Positions 1-6,934 of a stretch of DNA of 14,700 nt are shown here, in pieces; the stretch's first letter is position 1; the number at the start of each line of letters is the position of its first letter. Under the pieces are notes generated by a model, which worked only from the letters and a program-made list of their open reading frames with translations, had not been told where the DNA came from and made no database searches. The stretch is from Chloroflexota bacterium. GTDB lineage: Bacteria > Chloroflexota > Anaerolineae > J102. The translations under genes and the position numbers were made by a program. The DNA lies in the NCBI GenBank assembly GCA_003353825.1, contig PIVW01000097.1:1-14700 (forward strand), read 5' to 3'.

Positions 1-223
1 CACGGAGTGCCTTCTGTGGCCGTGCGGTGGCCGGCGAATCTCCGGACAGTTCGTACAGAATTGGCTGGACTATTCCGCTAGTCGAACGCCGTTTGGCTGC
101 GGGGGTTGAATCCATCGTAGAGAGGCTAACGGTCCGGTTGAGAGAGGATGCAAACGCGCAGGTGGCGCGTTGGCACCGGCGACCTGGCGGTGTTTCGAGG
201 TGATTTGGTGTACCTTCGGACGC
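1..223. other. No supported gene; region beyond the broken yebC
   Basis: I see no convincing coding region here. Frame 3 of the plus strand is open from the left edge to about 201, but the translation (Arg- and Val-rich, no motif) resembles nothing I know. On the minus strand the degenerate tail of the yebC-like gene may run into this stretch: around 229-240 the minus strand reads Arg-Asn-Arg-Thr, and a little further Thr-Lys-Ser-x-x-Asn-x-Ala, both reminiscent of the conserved middle of YebC but in different frames. The left edge of the window cuts the region, so a gene lying mostly to the left cannot be excluded. Confidence 0.4.
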
Positions 224-658
224 TCACACGTGCGGTTGCGTGCCGAATTCACGCCGACTACTGTGGTCACGGCGAACCGGTGGCTCGGCGTCTTTGACGG
301 CGTTTTTGATCGGATCGTGGTGTTGGAGCGTTTGGCCGACTATCTGGTCAAGCGAGACATCGACCATGACGGCGATACCATTGTTTGCATAGCCCTCGTA
401 GGTAATCTCCTCGAGATCAACACCTTTTTCGGTGCCTGCACCGCGCGCGATCGCTCTCTCGATATTGTCTTTGGGCATATTTGCGGCTTTTGCTTTATCT
501 AATACCAATCGCAAACGTATGTTCATGTCGGGGTCAGAGCCACCCGCCCTGGCCGCAACTTGTAGCTCGCGCGCGATTTTTGTAAAAACCTTGCCACGTT
601 GAATGTCTACTGCGGATTTACGCCGCTTGATGTTTGCCCATTTGCTATGTCCTGACAT
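224..658 (-). pseudogene. yebC: YebC/PmpR-family protein, C-terminal half disrupted
   Basis: The first ~100 residues are typical of the YebC/PmpR (TACO1) family, proteins of about 240-250 residues described as transcriptional regulators and, more recently, as helping ribosomes through difficult stretches. The opening [16 protein letters not shown], the [11 protein letters not shown] helix, [10 protein letters not shown] at 61-70 and [18 protein letters not shown] at 83-100 are all family hallmarks. After Asp100 (near position 358) similarity stops and the reading frame ends at residue 144, so two domains are missing or scrambled. The expected ALTDNRNRT segment reappears only as a degraded Arg-Asn-Arg-Thr at 229-240 in another frame, after about 100 extra bases. 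The start ATG (656-658) has GGAG seven bases upstream. A shortened but functional N-terminal protein is possible; a decayed gene is more likely. Confidence 0.7.
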
Positions 659-727
659 TGACGACTCCAGAAGTGAAGGTGTTTTTCCCAGGAACGAATA
701 AGTTGCTCGCTCCTTCGGTGGAGTGGC

Positions 728-733
728 ATTATA
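728..733 (-). promoter_or_regulatory. Extended -10 promoter element for yebC
   Basis: The minus strand reads TGATATAAT, a perfect TATAAT with the TGn extension. The -35 is weak (CTGCAA at 18 bp). The start site would be near 721, leaving a leader of about 60 bases before the yebC ATG. This suggests yebC is transcribed separately from pyrG, whose stop codon lies 40 bp upstream. Confidence 0.55.
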
Positions 734-769
734 TCATATTCATGCTCTTAATTGCAGAACGACATCCAG

Positions 770-2422
770 CTAGCTATCCGTTTCAAGAAGGGAAGTATCT
801 ATGCCTTCGAGTTCAGGCCGGCTTTCTTTTCTTTCGATCACTGCCGTGATATATGCTGCGAACAGAGGGTGAGCCGCAGCGGGTCGGGACTTGAATTCAG
901 GATGGAATTGACTGCCCAACATAAAGGGGTGATCAGCCAATTCTACGATTTCGACGAGATGGGCATCTGGGCTCAAACCACTGTAGATTAAGCCTCCATT
1001 GCCGAGAATTTGACGGTAAGCGTTGTTGAATTCCCAGCGATGGCGATGCCGCTCTTCGATTTGATCGGTCTGATAGGCTTGTTTTGCTCGTGTACCTGGC
1101 TGCAACTGGCAGGGGTAAAGTCCCAAACGCATGGTGCCACCCTTTTCTACGATGTCACGTTGGTCGGCCATAAGGTCGATGACCGGGTAGCGCGTACGCT
1201 GGTCGAATTCAGTGCTGTTGGGTTCGTCAGAGCCATAAATCTGCCTGGCCAGTTCGATACACATGACCTGCATGCCCAAACAGAGGCCCAGATAGGGTAA
1301 TTTGTGTTGACGCGCATATCCTGCAGCGATGATCTTTCCTTCGATTCCACGATACCCAAATCCACCCGGCACGACGATGCCATGCACCCGCTCCAGTCGT
1401 TCTTTTTCGCGCCCCCGCTCAAGGTCTTCAGAGTTAATCCACTCGATATCTATACTATGGTCTCTTTCTAAACCGGCATGAAAGAGAGCCTCTCGCACGC
1501 TCATGTAGGCGTCCTGCAATGCCACATATTTGCCGACAAGCCCCACGCGTACGGTCGGTTTGGGTCTATGAATACGTTCGACCAGTTCTTTCCATGGCTT
1601 AAGATCGGGAGGTGAAGCTTCTAAATTCAATCGTTCGACTAGAAAATCGCCAAGTCCTGCACCTTCTAGGGTAAGGGGTACATCATAAATGCTCTTGGCT
1701 GTGACCAATGGAATCACCGCCCGTGGCTCGACATCGCAGAATAGCGCGATCTTATCCCGTACTTCGTCGTCGACAGGATGATCTGAGCGGCAACAGATTA
1801 CATCAGGCTGGATACCGATGCCGCGCAGTTCGCGCACACTGTGCTGCGTCGGTTTGGTCTTAAGCTCATCGGTGGCCCCCAAATGAGACAGGAGCGTGAG
1901 ATGGATGTAGACTGTGTTTTCTCTGCCAGCATCTTTTCGCATCTGCCGTAGTGCTTCTAGGAAGGGCAGTCCTTCGATATCCCCGACTGTGCCGCCTACT
2001 TCGATCAAGATCACCTCGGCATTGGTCTCACGCACGACCATACCTATGCGCCTTTTGATCTCGTTGGTAACATGTGGGATCACCTGAATCGTGCCGCCCA
2101 AGTAGTCACCACGACGTTCACGGCCAATCACCTCGGCGTAGATCTGACCGCTGGTCACATTGCTGGACTGGGTGACATTGACACTTGTGAATCGCTCGTA
2201 ATGGCCGAGGTCAAGGTCGGTTTCAGCGCCGTCGTCCGTAACGAAGACCTCGCCATGTTGGTACGGGCTCATGGTGCCTGGATCCACGTTGAGATAGGGG
2301 TCCAGTTTTTGACCCGCCACGGAGATGCCGCGGCTGCGAAATAAACGTCCGATAGCGGCGGCTGTTACGCCCTTTCCGAGCCCACTGACGACACCGCCGG
2401 TCACAAAGATGTATTTGGTCAT
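770..2422 (-). CDS. pyrG: CTP synthase (glutamine-hydrolysing)
   Basis: PyrG makes CTP from UTP, ATP and glutamine, the last step of pyrimidine nucleotide synthesis in the cytosol. The protein has 550 residues, normal for the family. The N-terminal synthetase domain carries MTKYIFVTGGVVSGLGKG (P-loop), the KLDPYLNVDPGTMSPYQHGE segment and TDLDLGHYERF. The C-terminal class I glutamine amidotransferase domain has the oxyanion/nucleophile motif GLCLGMQ (catalytic Cys) and the FHPEF His-Glu pair near the end. I chose the ATG at 2420-2422 because MTKYIFVTGG is the canonical start and GAGAGG lies eight bases before it. An in-frame GTG ten codons upstream would place the start inside the leader hairpin and is unlikely. 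The gene is monocistronic by layout: terminator and promoter upstream, yebC promoter downstream. Very confident. Confidence 0.97.
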   Translation of the reverse strand: MTKYIFVTGGVVSGLGKGVTAAAIGRLFRSRGISVAGQKLDPYLNVDPGTMSPYQHGEVFVTDDGAETDLDLGHYERFTSVNVTQSSNVTSGQIYAEVIGRERRGDYLGGTIQVIPHVTNEIKRRIGMVVRETNAEVILIEVGGTVGDIEGLPFLEALRQMRKDAGRENTVYIHLTLLSHLGATDELKTKPTQHSVRELRGIGIQPDVICCRSDHPVDDEVRDKIALFCDVEPRAVIPLVTAKSIYDVPLTLEGAGLGDFLVERLNLEASPPDLKPWKELVERIHRPKPTVRVGLVGKYVALQDAYMSVREALFHAGLERDHSIDIEWINSEDLERGREKERLERVHGIVVPGGFGYRGIEGKIIAAGYARQHKLPYLGLCLGMQVMCIELARQIYGSDEPNSTEFDQRTRYPVIDLMADQRDIVEKGGTMRLGLYPCQLQPGTRAKQAYQTDQIEERHRHRWEFNNAYRQILGNGGLIYSGLSPDAHLVEIVELADHPFMLGSQFHPEFKSRPAAAHPLFAAYITAVIERKESRPELEGIDTSLLETDS

Positions 2423-2437
2423 ACTTGCTGCCTCTCT

Positions 2438-2472
2438 AAAAAGAAGAGACACGGAGATGGCTCTCCGTGTCT
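2438..2472 (-). terminator. Intrinsic-terminator-like hairpin in the pyrG leader (candidate attenuator)
   Basis: A perfect 11-bp stem (2447-2457 pairing with 2462-2472, arm AGACACGGAGA) closes a 4-base loop. On the minus strand it is followed at once by CTTCTTTTT (2446-2438) and then by the pyrG Shine-Dalgarno (about 2437-2431). It therefore sits inside the pyrG transcript, between promoter and start codon, where it would stop transcription unless read through. Bacillus pyrG is controlled by a leader terminator sensitive to CTP through G-slippage at a GGG start. Here the predicted start shows no GGG and the 5' arm is purine-rich, so that exact mechanism does not fit. Attenuation is an inference from position. 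Confidence 0.7.
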
Positions 2473-2571
2473 GGGATAGCTAGAGGGTAAAGCTGCCCGG
2501 GTTGAGCAGGATGTTGGGGGGTTGCGATAAATGACGGTGTAACGAATGTACCTGTTCGAATAAGCTAGGAG

Positions 2572-2601
2572 ATGATAGCATGTCCTGTAGTAGTGTGTCA
2601 A
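2572..2601 (-). promoter_or_regulatory. Sigma-70-type promoter for pyrG
   Basis: The minus strand has TTGACA (2601-2596), an 18-bp spacer, and TATCAT (2577-2572) preceded by TGC, an extended -10. The start would fall near 2565, giving a leader of about 140 bases that contains the hairpin at 2438-2472. Confidence 0.7.
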
Positions 2602-2669
2602 TCGAGTTAGCGAGTGCCGCGACCTAATACTCATGTTGCGGCGCTGCGCCAATCTGATTACTGCACAGT

Positions 2670-2710
2670 ACAGATAACAAAATAGACCCCGCACGGAGCG
2701 CAGGGTCTAT
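2670..2710 (-). terminator. Probable terminator of the PspC-domain gene
   Basis: ATAGACCC (2682-2689) pairs with GGGTCTAT (2703-2710), extended inside by CGC/GCG. On the minus strand the stem is followed by TTTGTTAT. It lies about 50 bp after the PspC gene's stop and ahead of the pyrG promoter, so it separates the two transcripts. The U-tract is imperfect. Confidence 0.55.
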
Positions 2711-2759
2711 AAGTTGGGTCGAAAATCGAGAGGGACTAGATTCGGGAAGGAGAAGTTTG

Positions 2760-3590
2760 TTAAGCCACTGGATCGAGAATTTCGCCCTCAACCGCTTCGA
2801 TTTCGGTAGGCTGATCTTCTGGCAAGATGATGGCCAGGAGCACGTAAAGGATGACGCCGGTACCCATGCTACCGATGCTGAACAGCGCCCACAAGATGCG
2901 AACGATGGCCGGGTCGATGTTGAGTGTTCGTGCCAGACCGCCGCAGACGCCAAGTAAGATTCGATCGTCTGAAGTGCGCTTGAAGGGAATGCGTTGGCGT
3001 GAGTCTTTGATACTCTGTTTCACGGTTTCGCTGTCAGGAACACGATCTCGTACATCTTGAGACAGAGTATCATCACCCTTCAGATTACGCAGGATCAAGA
3101 TACCGCCGCCGATCAATACCGCCGGCCAGAAAAGAACGCTCAACACGCCCCAAACGCCATTCCACAGACTGGGGAGGATGCCGGTGTTAGACAGCAGCCA
3201 GAGGGCGCCAAGACCTATCAGAACCCAGGCTACCCAGCCCATGTTCTCTGAGCCAATATTAATCGCAGCCGGTTCTTGCTGCCCTTCCTTCATGGTACCC
3301 ACCGGGAGTACCAGCCATAGCAAGCCATAAGCGAGGATAGCTGCACCACCGGTTGCCAGGGCTGCCAGAATCCAGAGAATACGGATCAAGACGGGATCGA
3401 TGTCGAAGTAGTCACCAATGCCGCCACAAACGCCCGCCAGACGTTTATCAGAAGGATGCCTGAAAAGCGTGCGCCGCTTGGTACGTGTTTTTGTCCCAGC
3501 GTTGCTATTCGTCTGTTCTGACGCAACGACTTGAATTTCAGACGCTGTATCTGAGGGATCAATAGGGGTGTGATAAGTTTCAGTTGCCAT
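2760..3590 (-). CDS. Tandem PspC-domain, LiaF-like membrane protein
   Basis: This 276-residue protein carries two PspC domains, each built around a Lys/Arg-rich lead, a GVCGG loop and a hydrophobic helix: residues ~41-97 (RLAGVCGGIGDYFDIDPVLIRILW) and ~202-258 (RILLGVCGGLARTLNIDPAIVRILW). Between them are two transmembrane segments (~118-137 and ~148-168) of the kind found in LiaF/DUF5668 proteins, then a charged linker. PspC-family proteins sense envelope stress at the cytoplasmic membrane; no PspA or two-component partner is present here, so the pathway is unknown. The first 40 residues are polar and probably disordered. The ATG is preceded by a strong GGAGGT with six-base spacing, which fixes the start. 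A hairpin/U-tract lies in the leader and a terminator follows, so it is likely transcribed alone. Confidence 0.9.
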   Translation of the reverse strand: MATETYHTPIDPSDTASEIQVVASEQTNSNAGTKTRTKRRTLFRHPSDKRLAGVCGGIGDYFDIDPVLIRILWILAALATGGAAILAYGLLWLVLPVGTMKEGQQEPAAINIGSENMGWVAWVLIGLGALWLLSNTGILPSLWNGVWGVLSVLFWPAVLIGGGILILRNLKGDDTLSQDVRDRVPDSETVKQSIKDSRQRIPFKRTSDDRILLGVCGGLARTLNIDPAIVRILWALFSIGSMGTGVILYVLLAIILPEDQPTEIEAVEGEILDPVA

Positions 3591-3599
3591 GTGACCTCC

Positions 3600-3629
3600 A
3601 AAAAAGTGGCCGTGATTATTGATCGGCCA
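3600..3629 (-). terminator. Terminator-like hairpin in the leader of the PspC gene
   Basis: TGGCCG (3607-3612) pairs with CGGCCA (3624-3629) around an 11-base AT-rich loop. On the minus strand the stem is followed by C and six Ts (3605-3600), which run straight into the Shine-Dalgarno GGAGGT (3599-3594). The stem is short but five of six pairs are GC. The layout is the same as in front of pyrG: hairpin, U-tract, ribosome site. It may be a leader attenuator or an operator. It cannot end an upstream gene, because the neighbour on that side runs the other way. Confidence 0.5.
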
Positions 3630-3655
3630 GTTTGATTTTTCCTATCTTTCATACA

Positions 3656-3661
3656 ACTATA
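3656..3661 (-). promoter_or_regulatory. Candidate -10 element for the PspC gene
   Basis: The minus strand reads TATAGT, about 65 bases upstream of the ATG and just before the leader hairpin. No good -35 box lies at 16-18 bp, so this is a weak call. Confidence 0.3.
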
Positions 3662-3699
3662 CGCAGGATACCAGGTTAGGGTCGCGGGCCTCTTTGGGA

Positions 3700-3730
3700 C
3701 TTCGCCTAACGATTTGAGGCGAAGCTTCGC
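3700..3730. repeat. Alternative hairpins between the PspC and DUF62 genes
   Basis: CTTCGCCT (3700-3707) pairs with AGGCGAAG (3717-3724). The second arm is also half of a perfect 12-bp palindrome GCGAAGCTTCGC (3719-3730), so two exclusive foldings are possible. The rest of the 261-bp gap (3591-3851) shows no gene. Confidence 0.4.
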
Positions 3731-3851
3731 TACATGGTTACGCGAGTGCCATGATAGCCCATAGAGTATTTTTGCCCTACGCTGCGGGCGAACGTTACAA
3801 TCTAATTCCACCCCATCCCTTCTTGCTGGTGGCGACCGGTCTCAATATAAA

Positions 3852-4661
3852 ATGACGCACCTTCTTGACAAACGCCGTACGGCATACCCCATCATAACCC
3901 TGACCACAGATTTTGGCCGAAGCGATGCCTATGTAGCGAGCATGAAAGGCGTCATATTAGGCGTGTTGCCCCGAACCCAAATCGTCGATATCACACATGA
4001 AATCGTCCCGCAAAATATCATTCAGGCCCTGTATGTGCTGGGCAGGGCGTTGCCCTTCTTTCCGAGACATACCGTTCATGTCGCGGTCGTAGACCCAGGC
4101 GTGGGAACTGATCGACGTCCAATTGGCGTCTTTACTGATAGCGCTCGTTATATCGGGCCCGACAATGGTATTTTTACCCATGTCTATGATCACGAAAATG
4201 TCAAAGAAGTTCGGTTATTGTCAGACCCAGCGTACCATCTGCCAGTTGTGAGCAGCACGTTCCATGGTCGAGATATCTTCGCAGCGGTTGCTGCCCATGT
4301 TGCATCTGGCGTATCCCCCCATCACCTGGGGCCAGAAGTGCATGATCCAATCCGCATGGACCTGCCAGAACCCAAACAACTTGCTGACGGCTCTATCTCA
4401 GGTCAGATCCTGTACGCCGATCATTTTGGAAATCTCGTCAGTAACATTCCTGGCAACTGGTTAATGAATAGAGAGGAGTGGCGATTTAAGATTGGAGGTG
4501 TTTCGATCTCAGGGTTCCATCTTGCCTACGGCAATGTTATGCCTGGACAACTCGTCGTTCTGACAGGCAGCAGCGGTCTGATCGAAGTGGCCGTTCGCAA
4601 CGGTAATGCCGCCAGTAGGTTGAATGTCTCAGCAGGTGATACACTGAGGGTCGTGTGTTGA
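3852..4661 (+). CDS. SAM hydroxide adenosyltransferase (DUF62 family)
   Basis: The 269-residue protein matches the DUF62/SAM hydroxide adenosyltransferase family, which hydrolyses S-adenosylmethionine to adenosine and methionine in the cytosol. Visible family motifs are ITLTTDFG (15-22), VVDPGVGTDRR (79-89), YIGPDNGIF (100-108), STFHGRDIFA (135-144), DHFGNLVSNI (190-199) and the C-terminal GSSGLIEVAVRNGNA (239-253). The Asp-Arg-His set known from archaeal members is present as Asp81, Arg88 and His138. The larger fluorinases and chlorinases share the fold but carry an extra loop that I do not see, so halogenation is unlikely. The ATG must be near here because the first strand starts at residue 13; no clear Shine-Dalgarno precedes it (AT-rich CAATATAAA instead), so translation may be weak or the message leaderless. 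It stands alone, with divergent PspC upstream. Confidence 0.93.
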   Translation: MTHLLDKRRTAYPIITLTTDFGRSDAYVASMKGVILGVLPRTQIVDITHEIVPQNIIQALYVLGRALPFFPRHTVHVAVVDPGVGTDRRPIGVFTDSARYIGPDNGIFTHVYDHENVKEVRLLSDPAYHLPVVSSTFHGRDIFAAVAAHVASGVSPHHLGPEVHDPIRMDLPEPKQLADGSISGQILYADHFGNLVSNIPGNWLMNREEWRFKIGGVSISGFHLAYGNVMPGQLVVLTGSSGLIEVAVRNGNAASRLNVSAGDTLRVVC

Positions 4662-4777
4662 ACTAAGGACTGCGGATTAAACAACTTGCGGAATTCTACC
4701 GTCGGTTGCGGACGTAGTTCCATCGGTTATTTTGGCCTAAGTCCTAGCTGTTGCACGCAGGGGTTAGCGCGAGATTG

Positions 4778-4804
4778 GTGGATAATATTCACCTTGAATA
4801 TCCA
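4778..4804. repeat. Bulged hairpin in the gap between the DUF62 and GNAT genes
   Basis: TGGATAATATTCA (4779-4791) pairs with TGAATATCCA (4795-4804), a 10-bp stem with a 3-base bulge and a 3-base loop. It lies after the GNAT stop codon on the minus strand, but no U-tract follows on either strand, so termination is unproven. The remainder of 4662-4822 shows no gene. The base composition shifts from GC-rich to AT-rich across this gap, so it may mark the left edge of an imported segment. Confidence 0.35.
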
Positions 4805-4822
4805 TCTATGAGACAGCATGAA

Positions 4823-5593
4823 TTACTTTTGAAATTTAATCACGATTTCAGGTAAGTATTCGGCATAGACAGGTGACAGATTAGTATAGTACCCAACAAA
4901 ACGAAGCCCGTATTTCTGCGCTTGATGAACTATTGCAACCGATCCGTCTAACGGAGTTAAAGAGGTAATATCTACACCGAGCATTGGACTAATTTCACTC
5001 GCGTCCATCCATACCCCTTTTACAATAGTATGTCCATCCTCAAATTGACCATGCACTCTCTTTTCATGTTGTAATAGTACCTCTAACAATTTTCTGCGTA
5101 AATCTGTTCCTGCAAAATCACTGCGTGCAATGTTAAATATTAACTTGCTATTGGGGTCAGGCAATTGTGTGACTCTTCTTAGCCGCTCGACATATAGAAT
5201 TCGTCCATACCCTTGACCTCGGTACTCTTTATCAACAACTGAATAGGCCAACTCTACAGCCTCTAAGTAATTGTGCCCTAATTTGCAATGCGTCAACAAG
5301 TCTGAAAAATGTTGAAGGCGAATCGCAGATAATTTATTTTCTTTAAATCTAGCTTGGATGTACAATTGTGCTGGCAGGCGCAACCAATCATAAGTCCTAT
5401 AACTTGTGACACCTACCACTGTCTCATTTATAAGCAAACATATCACATGTTCGTTATTTTGTTCAATAGAGTTTGTAAATGCGGAAATGCCTTTTTCAAA
5501 ATTCGCTGGGTCGTAAAATTCCCTTGTTAGCAAATTCAGGACAGCTAGCTGCATGTTGTGGTTAAGGTCATGGTAATTTCTAATAACTTTCAT
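4823..5593 (-). CDS. GNAT-family N-acetyltransferase
   Basis: A 256-residue protein with the GNAT acetyl-CoA-binding core: the beta-4 strand and motif A read ELAYSVVDKEYRGQGYGRIL at about 114-133, with the pyrophosphate-binding RGQGYG loop at 125-130. An N-terminal strand pair (HVICLLINETVVGVTSYR, 49-66) precedes it and a typical KYGLRFVGYY C-terminal strand follows near residue 230. GNAT enzymes acetylate amines on small molecules or proteins; the substrate cannot be read from the sequence. At 256 residues it is longer than a minimal GNAT (about 150), with extra material between strand 2 and motif A and after motif B. The ATG at 5591-5593 has AAGGA nine bases upstream; a TTG two codons earlier is less likely. 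Its 5' end overlaps that of the divergent peptidase gene. It is AT-rich, like that partner and unlike the flanks. Confidence 0.85.
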   Translation of the reverse strand: MKVIRNYHDLNHNMQLAVLNLLTREFYDPANFEKGISAFTNSIEQNNEHVICLLINETVVGVTSYRTYDWLRLPAQLYIQARFKENKLSAIRLQHFSDLLTHCKLGHNYLEAVELAYSVVDKEYRGQGYGRILYVERLRRVTQLPDPNSKLIFNIARSDFAGTDLRRKLLEVLLQHEKRVHGQFEDGHTIVKGVWMDASEISPMLGVDITSLTPLDGSVAIVHQAQKYGLRFVGYYTNLSPVYAEYLPEIVIKFQK

Positions 5594-6889
5594 ATTCAAC
5601 CGTCCTTGTTTGATTTAGCAATAACAACGGCTCTTGATCTCGATCAATATCCTAATGCTCCGTACTGTACATCGCAAATTCAGAATGTGTTACGAAGACG
5701 ATTAAATAGATACAGTCCTCAATTGGAAGTCAAAGAGGATCACCTAGCTCTGTACGCTCGTTTCAACAATGGTACTGCGCAGACTAAACTGTTGATTGAC
5801 ACTCACATTGATCACCCTGGTTTTGTTATTCAGGATTTGTCGTTTGCAAAAGCTATTGGTTCAATCGGTACACCTGGAATATTTCCGTTAATCGGAAAAG
5901 AATTACCATTCCCTGTTGCAATTCATGATCCTAATGGATCAAAAGTGGGAGATGGTATCCTGTCTGATCTCAGTTACCAACAATCAAACTTATACGCCAA
6001 AGTTATCGCAGAAGGAACAGAACTTTCTCCAAATGGTCAAATTGTTTTATCATTACAAACGGGCATATTTGGTAACGAACTTTGGATGCGTTCAGCTGAC
6101 AACCAAGCAGTAACTGCTGTATCACTTGCTATGATTGAATGGCTATGTCAAACAAATCCAGTTGCAGATGTAATTTTCGTATTCACGAAATTGGAGGAAA
6201 TCAAGCAAGTATCAGCCACTCTAATTGCTAGGCGAGGATACACCCCTTTTGGGATAATTGATGATAATACAAATATTATTGTATTGGAAGCCGCGTCCGT
6301 TGGCTTTACCAATGAAACTAAACAAATTATAAATTGCAGACCATCATACACTGACGGACCAGTGATACGAGTAGCAGATAATGAGTTAGTATATCTTGTC
6401 AATGGTAGACCCAATTTATCGGAATCACTAGTACTACATGCAGCAGATATAAGTATGTCACAAATTCAACATGCCCCTCTTATCAGTAACTGCAATGCGA
6501 CAGCTTACACTTTATTTGGAAAATGTCCAAATATCATCAGTTTAACAATTCCATGCCGAAATAAACACAATATTACAGAAAAAGGTAAAATTGTGCCAGA
6601 GAAGGTATATTGTAAAGATATTGCAATAGTCATTAACTTATTGAAGGAATCTGTAACTTTGGCAAAAGAAACCATCTCGGTTCACAGGAATTGTATTATT
6701 AATAACAACACAAAATATCCAGGTGATAGTGTTAGCAATTATCGAATTAAACGTAAAGATTGGTTAAGAACAGCTATTTGGGCAGAATCAAGACTTAAGG
6801 CTAACCATTTGTTTCCTGTCTCACAGGGTGAGAATGTAAAATTCAAGTTGCATTCTATTAAAGCACGACTAGATTCACAACTGGCGTAG
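5570..6889 (+). CDS. M42-like metallopeptidase (aminopeptidase family, divergent)
   Basis: A 439-residue protein that I place in the M42/M28 metallopeptidase clan by its ordered metal-site residues: LIDTHIDHPGF (His79, Asp81, like the HMDEIGF of M42), ADNQAVTAV (bridging Asp177), FVFTKLEEIKQVSA (Glu209-Glu210, base and ligand), VLEAASVG (Glu240 where M42 normally has Asp) and IPCRNKHN (His333). All five metal/catalytic positions are filled, so it may be active, although the overall match is weak. It is longer than typical M42 enzymes (about 350), with a basic C-terminal extension of roughly 75 residues. The usual dodecamer-type substrate is peptides, but the target is unknown. I chose the ATG at 5570; an in-frame GTG at 5558 is possible and neither has a well-placed Shine-Dalgarno. 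It diverges from, and overlaps, the GNAT gene. AT-rich composition suggests transfer. Confidence 0.75.
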   Translation: MVISNNFHIQPSLFDLAITTALDLDQYPNAPYCTSQIQNVLRRRLNRYSPQLEVKEDHLALYARFNNGTAQTKLLIDTHIDHPGFVIQDLSFAKAIGSIGTPGIFPLIGKELPFPVAIHDPNGSKVGDGILSDLSYQQSNLYAKVIAEGTELSPNGQIVLSLQTGIFGNELWMRSADNQAVTAVSLAMIEWLCQTNPVADVIFVFTKLEEIKQVSATLIARRGYTPFGIIDDNTNIIVLEAASVGFTNETKQIINCRPSYTDGPVIRVADNELVYLVNGRPNLSESLVLHAADISMSQIQHAPLISNCNATAYTLFGKCPNIISLTIPCRNKHNITEKGKIVPEKVYCKDIAIVINLLKESVTLAKETISVHRNCIINNNTKYPGDSVSNYRIKRKDWLRTAIWAESRLKANHLFPVSQGENVKFKLHSIKARLDSQLA

Positions 6890-6934
6890 CCCCAAAACCG
6901 AGATATGCTATCGGACACTTTCTCCATTGTATCA

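Noticed and set aside
221..245. CACGTGCGGTT, reminiscent of the domain-IV/V junction of group II introns
   Set aside because: No domain V hairpin or reverse transcriptase is present, and the bases are explained as the antisense of an Arg-Asn-Arg-Thr codon run in the yebC remnant.
170..502. A 110-codon open frame on the plus strand
   Set aside because: It is antisense to the well-conserved N-terminal part of yebC and its translation has no family resemblance; it is a shadow frame.
2423..2452. GTG start ten codons upstream of the pyrG ATG
   Set aside because: It would start translation inside the leader hairpin, lacks a ribosome site and adds residues absent from the CTP synthase family.
3852..4661. 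Fluorinase or chlorinase function for the SAM-utilising protein
   Set aside because: The Asp-Arg-His set of hydroxide adenosyltransferases is present and the extra loop of the halogenases is not seen.
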